Origin: Catellatospora tritici
Lineage (GTDB): Bacteria; Actinomycetota; Actinomycetes; Mycobacteriales; Micromonosporaceae
Direction: 5' to 3'
Length of the DNA: 64,000 bases
NCBI RefSeq assembly: GCF_019083965.1
Contig: NZ_JAHRCY010000006.1
Coordinates: forward strand, 372,001-436,000
This document shows, in pieces, positions 59,720 through 64,000 of the stretch. The notes beneath the pieces are model-generated. The model made no database searches, was not told where the DNA came from, and saw only the letters and a program-made list of their open reading frames with translations. Each line of letters opens with the position of its first letter. Position 1 is the stretch's first letter. Both the position numbers and the translations under genes were made by a program.

Positions 59720-59848
59720 GACCGGTATGACACGCGGCGGCCCGCTGTCGGTTGTCCGCCGGAAAGTCGGGCGCGCGACGTTAGCCGCCACCGCGAACGG
59801 GTAGATAGACGGCACATCAGTCCAACACGAGCATGGGAGGCGAGCTAC

Positions 59849-60232
59849 ATGACGGCCATGAACCCCATCCCCTGGGACCCGTGGAACTACCGCGAGACGC
59901 TCGACTACAAGCCCACCGAGGACGGCGGTGACCGTTCGATCGTGGGCTTCCACGTGGAGGCGACCGACGGCGGGATCGGCAAGATCGACGAGGCGACCGG
60001 CGTTGTCGGTTCGCGTTACCTCGTGGTCGACACCGGTCCGTGGATCTTCGGAAGCAAGGTGCTGCTGCCGGCGGGTGTCATCAAGGACATCGACTTCGCC
60101 GACGAGCGGGTCTTCGTCGACCGCAGCAAGTCCGAGATCAAGGACGCGCCCGAGTACGACCCGGACCGACGCGATGACGTCGGCTACCGGGACTCACTCG
60201 GCGACTACTACGCCGGCGGATCGCCGCGCTGA
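59849..60232 (+). CDS. PRC-barrel domain protein
   Basis: A 127-residue soluble protein starting MTAMNPIPWDPWNYRETLDY, after a GGGAGG site. The core is a PRC-barrel (SIVGFHVEATDGGIGKIDEA ... YLVVDTGPWIFGSKVLLPAGVIKDIDF), and the tail is acidic and tyrosine-rich. Stand-alone PRC-barrel proteins of this form are common stress-related proteins of unknown biochemical role in actinobacteria. It is divergent from the sigma factor gene with a 129-base gap. Confidence 0.85.
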   Translation: MTAMNPIPWDPWNYRETLDYKPTEDGGDRSIVGFHVEATDGGIGKIDEATGVVGSRYLVVDTGPWIFGSKVLLPAGVIKDIDFADERVFVDRSKSEIKDAPEYDPDRRDDVGYRDSLGDYYAGGSPR

Positions 60233-60248
60233 TGAACAGGCCCGGGGC

Positions 60249-60270
60249 GGGGCGGCTGTCGAGCCGCCCC
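60249..60270 (+). terminator. terminator hairpin after the PRC-barrel gene
   Basis: 9-bp arms GGGGCGGCT and AGCCGCCCC with a GTCG loop, 16 bases after the stop. The C-rich tract follows at once. Confidence 0.55.
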
Positions 60271-60398
60271 CCCCCGGGGGATAACCGACCCGGGGGGGCC
60301 CGACAGCCGGCGCCCCCCCCGCGCCCCCCCCCCCGGGGGGCCCCCCCCCCCCCCCCCGCGGGGGGGGGGGGGGGGGGGGGCCCCCCCCCCCCCGCCCC
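60267..60398. repeat. extreme C/G homopolymer tract
   Basis: Runs include about 17 C (60341-60357), 21 G (60360-60380) and 13 C (60381-60393), with many shorter ones. This composition is very rare in natural sequence even at high GC and looks like an assembly or base-calling artefact over a hard hairpin. The gene-free stretch 60233-60523 holds only this and two hairpins. Confidence 0.7.
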
Positions 60399-60482
60399 GG
60401 GGCATCACCGTCCGGTGTGGCACAGACGCCGGGCGAAGCAGTCCGGTAGGGGGTGGAACGCGGTGCGGGCCGCGTTCCGTTC

Positions 60483-60520
60483 GCGGGCCGGTCCGGTCGG
60501 GAGACATCGGACCGGCCCGC
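60483..60520 (-). terminator. terminator hairpin of the amidohydrolase gene
   Basis: Perfect 13-bp arms GCGGGCCGGTCCG (60483-60495) and its complement (60508-60520), 3 bases beyond the stop of the minus-strand gene. Confidence 0.65.
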
Positions 60521-60523
60521 CAC

Positions 60524-61324
60524 TCACGCCAGGGCCGCGCAGGCGTCGACCAGGCGGGCCAGCGCCGCGCCCACCGCGGCCAGCCCCTCGGTCGGCGGGC
60601 CGCCGGGCTCGACCGAGTACCCGTCCCGGCGCAGTTCGATCATCAGGCCGTGCACCCGCGTGTCCTTGCCGTGGTGCTTCAGCGGGACATAGCAACCGGC
60701 GAACGGGCTGTCGAACGCGGCGTCGTAGTCCGCGAACGCGCTCCGGGCCGCCTCGACCAGCCAGGGCGGGGTGTGCGCGGAGTCGGTGCCCAGGCATACC
60801 TCGGGCCGTTCGACGCCGCCGATCTCGTACGGCAGCCGCTCGCGCGGGTACGAGTGCACGTCGATGATCACCGCGCGCCCGGTCGCGGCCAGCCGCGCGT
60901 CGACCAGCTCCGTCATCGCCGCCGCGTACGGGTCGAACCACCGCTCCACCAGCGCCTTCGCCGCCGCGGGGTCGTCGGCGCGCAGCGGTGCTCCGGCGCT
61001 GGTGCGGGTGTAGACCGCGCCCATGCCCACCGCGATCATCGGCTCGCGCTCGTCGGGGAACCGCTCCGGGTCCACGACCAGCCGGGACAGGCCGTTCACC
61101 AGTGACCACGGCCGCAGCCGCGCCGCGTCGGCGGCGTACGCGGCGATCAGGTCGGTGTGCGCGTCGGTCATCGCCGCCAGTTCGGCGGCCAGCTCCACGT
61201 CGTCGAGCAGCAGTCCCGCCCGGACGTCGGCCGGGATCGCGATGGCGGCGTGCGGCACGTGCAGGATGACGGGGCTCGCGTCACCGCCGGGCAGCACCCG
61301 GTGGCCTGGCTCGGTGTCGTTCAT
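60524..61324 (-). CDS. N-formylglutamate amidohydrolase-family protein
   Basis: A 266-residue zinc hydrolase-like protein. Motifs are VILHVPHAAIAIPADV at the N-terminus, MTDAHTDLIAAYA, GLSRLVVDPERFPDERE, VIIDVHSYPRERLPYE and the C-terminal GKDTRVHGLMIELRRDGY. Family members remove formate from N-formylglutamate at the end of histidine breakdown. No hut genes are nearby, so another N-formyl or N-acyl substrate is possible. Confidence 0.85.
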   Translation of the reverse strand: MNDTEPGHRVLPGGDASPVILHVPHAAIAIPADVRAGLLLDDVELAAELAAMTDAHTDLIAAYAADAARLRPWSLVNGLSRLVVDPERFPDEREPMIAVGMGAVYTRTSAGAPLRADDPAAAKALVERWFDPYAAAMTELVDARLAATGRAVIIDVHSYPRERLPYEIGGVERPEVCLGTDSAHTPPWLVEAARSAFADYDAAFDSPFAGCYVPLKHHGKDTRVHGLMIELRRDGYSVEPGGPPTEGLAAVGAALARLVDACAALA

Positions 61325-61443
61325 CGGCCGGACACTACCGGCCGGGTCCGATGGATTCTGCCGACCTTCGGCAGTCTCGGGGTGGCCAAGTCGGCCGAGG
61401 TCACCTCTGGAGGACGGCGCGGGCGCCGCGCATGCTGTGGCGC

Positions 61444-62367
61444 ATGACTGACGACATCGCCGTACGGGCCGAGGACCTGACCAAGTTCTACGGCACCCGT
61501 CGCGGCATCGAGGCGCTGAACCTCCAGGTCAACGCGGGCGAGGTGCTGGGCTTCCTCGGCCCCAACGGCGCGGGCAAGACCACCACCATCCGGCTGCTGC
61601 TGGACTTCCTGCGCCCGACCCGCGGACATGCGACGGTACTCGGCCTGGACCCGCGCCGGGACAAGGCGGCGCTGCACCGGCAGATCGGCTACCTGCCTGG
61701 GGAGCTGGCGTTCCCGGGCCGGGAGAGGGCTGCGGACCTGCTGCGCTTCTTCGCCCGGACCCGGGGCGGGGTGTCGTGGCAGGCGGTGACGGAGCTGGCC
61801 GAGCGGCTGGAGCTGGACCTGTCCCGGCCGATCCACACCATGTCCAAGGGCAACAAGCAGAAGGTCGGCCTGGTACAGGCGTTCATGCACGCCCCGGCGC
61901 TGCTGGTGTTGGACGAGCCGACCAGCGGCCTGGACCCGCTGATGCAGCAGGAGTTCCTGACGATGGTGCGGCAGGCGAGGGATGCCGGGCAGACCGTGTT
62001 CATGTCCTCGCACGTGCTCGCCGAGGTGCAGCAGGTCGCCGACCGGGTGGCGATCGTGCGCGACGGGCGGCTGGTGGCACTGGAGCGGGTCGAGTCGCTT
62101 GGTCGCCGCGCCGTACGCCACCTTGAGATCCACTTCGAGGAGCCGGTGGACCCGGCTGAGTTCGCGTCGCTGCCGGGGGTCAGCGACGTGACGGTGTCCG
62201 GGCCGGTGCTGCGCTGCACCGTCGACGGCAGGCTCAGCCCGCTGGTCCGGGCGGCGGCCCGACACGAGGTGGTCGACCTGCTGTCGACCGAGCCGGACCT
62301 GGAGGAGACGTTCCTCAGCTACTACTACGAATCCGAGGGAGCCGGACATGACGCCGCTGATGCGTAA
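61444..62367 (+). CDS. ABC transporter ATP-binding protein (drug/ABC-2 type)
   Basis: A 307-residue ATPase starting MTDDIAVRAEDLTKFYGTRR. Walker A is GPNGAGKTT, the signature is HTMSKGNKQKVGL (a variant with SKGNK), Walker B is LLVLDEPTSGLDP and the switch histidine is in MSSHVLAE. The C-terminal 80 residues are an extra domain typical of ABC-2 exporters. It overlaps the permease gene by 20 bases, so the pair forms one exporter. The substrate is unknown. Confidence 0.93.
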   Translation: MTDDIAVRAEDLTKFYGTRRGIEALNLQVNAGEVLGFLGPNGAGKTTTIRLLLDFLRPTRGHATVLGLDPRRDKAALHRQIGYLPGELAFPGRERAADLLRFFARTRGGVSWQAVTELAERLELDLSRPIHTMSKGNKQKVGLVQAFMHAPALLVLDEPTSGLDPLMQQEFLTMVRQARDAGQTVFMSSHVLAEVQQVADRVAIVRDGRLVALERVESLGRRAVRHLEIHFEEPVDPAEFASLPGVSDVTVSGPVLRCTVDGRLSPLVRAAARHEVVDLLSTEPDLEETFLSYYYESEGAGHDAADA

Positions 62368-63133
62368 GACCTGGCGCGACGACCGGCGCGCCCTCATCGG
62401 CTGGACCGTCGGCATCGCCGCGTTCACCCTGGTCTACACGTCGTTCTACCCGCAGCTGCGGAACGCGGCCAAGCTCAAGCAGGACGCGATGCCGCAGGGG
62501 ATGCTCGACTTCCTCGGCGTCTCGGACATGACCGTCGGCGCCGGATACCTGGAGGCGACGGTGTTCGGCCTGATCGGGCCGCTGCTGCTGATCACCTGCG
62601 GGACCATGCTGGCCGCGCGCATCATCGCCCGGCCCGAGGAGGACGGCGGCATGGAGCTGCTGCTGGCCAACCCGCTGTCGCGGCGCGCGTTCGCGGGCCA
62701 GCGGCTGGCCGCGGCCGGTCTGGCGGTCACCGTGATCGCGGCGATCCCGTGGCTGCTGCTGGTGTTCATCGTGCCCGCGGCCGGGCTGGGCGTGCCGCAG
62801 GGCAACCTGGCCGCCGCCGGGGTCGGGATGATCGCGTTGGCGTGGCTGTTCACCGCGGTGGCGTTCCTGGTCGGCGCGGCCACGGGGCGGCGCGGGCAGG
62901 TGCTGGCGGTCACGGGGGTACTGGCGGTCGGCACGTACATGGCGCGCGCCCTGTCCGGGATGATCGAGTCGATCGCGTGGCTGAAGTGGGCCTCCCCGTT
63001 CCACTACTTCCTCGGCGGCGATCCGCTGCGCACCGGCTGGCACGGGGGCTATCTGGCGGTGCTGGTGCTGCCCGCGATAGCGTGCGCCCTCGCCGGGATC
63101 GCCGCGTTCGACCGGCGCGACGTCGGCGTGTGA
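62348..63133 (+). CDS. ABC-2 type transporter permease
   Basis: A 261-residue permease with about six membrane helices (RALIGWTVGIAAFTLVYTSF; ATVFGLIGPLLLITCGTML; LAVTVIAAIPWLLLVFIV; VGMIALAWLFTAVAFLVGA; a segment near 195-215; LAVLVLPAIACALAGIAAF) and the cytoplasmic motif RPEEDGGMELLLANPLSRR. It partners the overlapping ATPase gene. Relatives export drugs, lipids or peptides. Confidence 0.88.
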   Translation: MTPLMRKTWRDDRRALIGWTVGIAAFTLVYTSFYPQLRNAAKLKQDAMPQGMLDFLGVSDMTVGAGYLEATVFGLIGPLLLITCGTMLAARIIARPEEDGGMELLLANPLSRRAFAGQRLAAAGLAVTVIAAIPWLLLVFIVPAAGLGVPQGNLAAAGVGMIALAWLFTAVAFLVGAATGRRGQVLAVTGVLAVGTYMARALSGMIESIAWLKWASPFHYFLGGDPLRTGWHGGYLAVLVLPAIACALAGIAAFDRRDVGV

Positions 63134-63139
63134 CAGCAC

Positions 63140-63168
63140 GGTCGGGCGGGCACCGCGCCCGCCCGACC
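63140..63168 (+). terminator. terminator hairpin after the ABC exporter
   Basis: Perfect 12-bp arms GGTCGGGCGGGC and GCCCGCCCGACC around a 5-base loop, 6 bases after the permease stop and 19 before the next start. Confidence 0.65.
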
Positions 63169-63187
63169 CGTAGCAGGCGGGAACCCC

Positions 63188-64000
63188 ATGACCGACCCAG
63201 ATCGGCTCGCCGCCGAGGCCGACCGGCTGCTGCGCGAGGTGACCGGCACGGTCACCCCGGCGCAGCTGCGTGCGGCGGGGCGGCTCGGCGCGGACGCGGC
63301 GGCGCTGTCGTACCGGCTGGGCGACGCGGTCGGCGCGCTGACCGGCGCCGCGGCCGCGACCGATTGCGCCCGCGCGCAGGCGGTGCTGCGGGCGCTGCCC
63401 GCGCTGGTGGACGCGCTGCTCGACGGCTACCAGCGCGGCAACCACGCCCAGGCCGCGGCGCACGACCGCGAGCGCGACCGGTTCATCGACGACCTGCTGT
63501 CGGGGCACACCGACCCGGGCCGCCTGGCCGCCCGCGCCCAGCGGTACGGCGTCAGCCTCGCCGGGCGGCACGTCGTCATCGCGGCCCGCGCGCCGGGCCT
63601 GTCCGCGACGGCCGTGCACGCCATCGACGACGCGCTCGTGGCGCGGTTCGGGGCGGCGAACACGATGACCCGCGAGCGTGACGGCGAGCTGGTCTGCGTG
63701 GCCGCCGACGGGCTGCGCGGGGTGCCCGCGGAGCTGGCGCGGCAGCTGCTGGCGTACCAGGGAAGTGGCTGGCAGCTGGCCGTGGGCCGGGCCCATCCCG
63801 GGTTGGCGGGCCTGGCCACGTCGCTGCGGGAGGCCCGCGACACGCTGGACCTGGCCGGGCGGCTCGGCTTCACCGCACCGGTGCTGCACGCGTCCGACCT
63901 GCTGGTCTTCCCGGTGCTGCTGCGCGACCGCGACGCGATGACCGACCTGGTCGACACGGTGCTCGGGCCGCTGCGTGACGCCCGGGGCGGGGCCGCGCCG
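63188..64000 (+). CDS. PucR/CdaR-type transcriptional regulator, truncated by window end
   Basis: The first 271 codons of a regulator starting MTDPDRLAAEADRLLREVTG; the frame is still open at the window edge. A helical N-terminal part is followed by the GGDEF-like middle domain seen in PucR/CdaR proteins (RHVVIAARAPGLSATAVHAI ... LAVGRAHPGLAGLATSLREARDTLDLAGRLG ... LHASDLLVFPVLLRD). The C-terminal PucR helix-turn-helix should lie beyond 64000. The target genes are unknown. The exporter just upstream ends at a strong hairpin, so the regulator is probably a separate transcription unit. Confidence 0.78.
   Translation, partial: MTDPDRLAAEADRLLREVTGTVTPAQLRAAGRLGADAAALSYRLGDAVGALTGAAAATDCARAQAVLRALPALVDALLDGYQRGNHAQAAAHDRERDRFIDDLLSGHTDPGRLAARAQRYGVSLAGRHVVIAARAPGLSATAVHAIDDALVARFGAANTMTRERDGELVCVAADGLRGVPAELARQLLAYQGSGWQLAVGRAHPGLAGLATSLREARDTLDLAGRLGFTAPVLHASDLLVFPVLLRDRDAMTDLVDTVLGPLRDARGGAAP

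Noticed and set aside
1..64000. tRNA or rRNA genes
   Set aside because: I looked for cloverleaf-like segments and conserved rRNA stretches and saw none. A covariance-model scan would be decisive.

Overview
The window is very GC-rich, uses many GTG and some TTG starts, and packs genes with 4-base ATGA/GTGA overlaps. It carries an actinobacterial-type tad pilus locus, LuxR/LAL, PucR and SigE-type regulators, and secreted plant-polysaccharide enzymes with CBM2 modules. This fits a soil actinomycete, most likely Micromonosporaceae; the family assignment is inference because no rRNA or tRNA gene is visible.

Layout. 1-6646: tad/Flp pilus locus (TadA, TadB, TadC, a small membrane protein, three TadE/G-like proteins, a LysM membrane protein). 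6.8-10.8 kb: S41 peptidase, HemK-like methyltransferase, YidC-like insertase pair, AbfB-like protein. 11.2-16.4 kb: LAL regulator and an unusual metallophosphatase/reductase fusion. 16.4-20.1 kb: a beheaded Fn3-CBM2 remnant and a secreted sugar dehydrogenase with four crystallin-like repeats. 20.2-25.4 kb: desaturase and acyltransferase, ArsR, PadR with a flavin monooxygenase, and a NADAR protein. 25.6-36.3 kb: an apparent complete non-phosphorylating L-fucose pathway. 36.3-44.7 kb: DivIVA-like protein, a sigma/membrane-protein pair, a two-component pair with a redox-enzyme-like response regulator, and hypotheticals. 44.9-50.8 kb: secreted discoidin/beta-helix protein and a PL11 rhamnogalacturonan lyase. 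51-54 kb: a patch of small orphan genes including an Imm26-type immunity protein. 54-64 kb: cation exchanger, SigE-type sigma factor with tandem DUF4232-like lipoproteins, PRC-barrel protein, N-formylglutamate amidohydrolase-like protein, ABC exporter and a PucR-type regulator cut by the window end.

The best functional unit is 25.6-36.3 kb. A GntR/FCD regulator is encoded with an aldo/keto reductase, a lactonase, an enolase-superfamily dehydratase, an SDR and an FAH-type hydrolase, which together would convert L-fucose to pyruvate plus L-lactate. LutABC would then oxidise the lactate to pyruvate. An aldehyde:ferredoxin oxidoreductase-family protein is translationally coupled to the last step. 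The same 12-bp operator-like palindrome sits in both divergent promoter regions of this unit.

The best non-coding signal is a set of at least five unrelated families of ~60-bp intergenic imperfect palindromes (A-E), each present two or three times. One pair flanks a GNAT gene in inverted orientation and supplies its stop codon. Another copy sits exactly at the truncation point of a secreted-enzyme gene.
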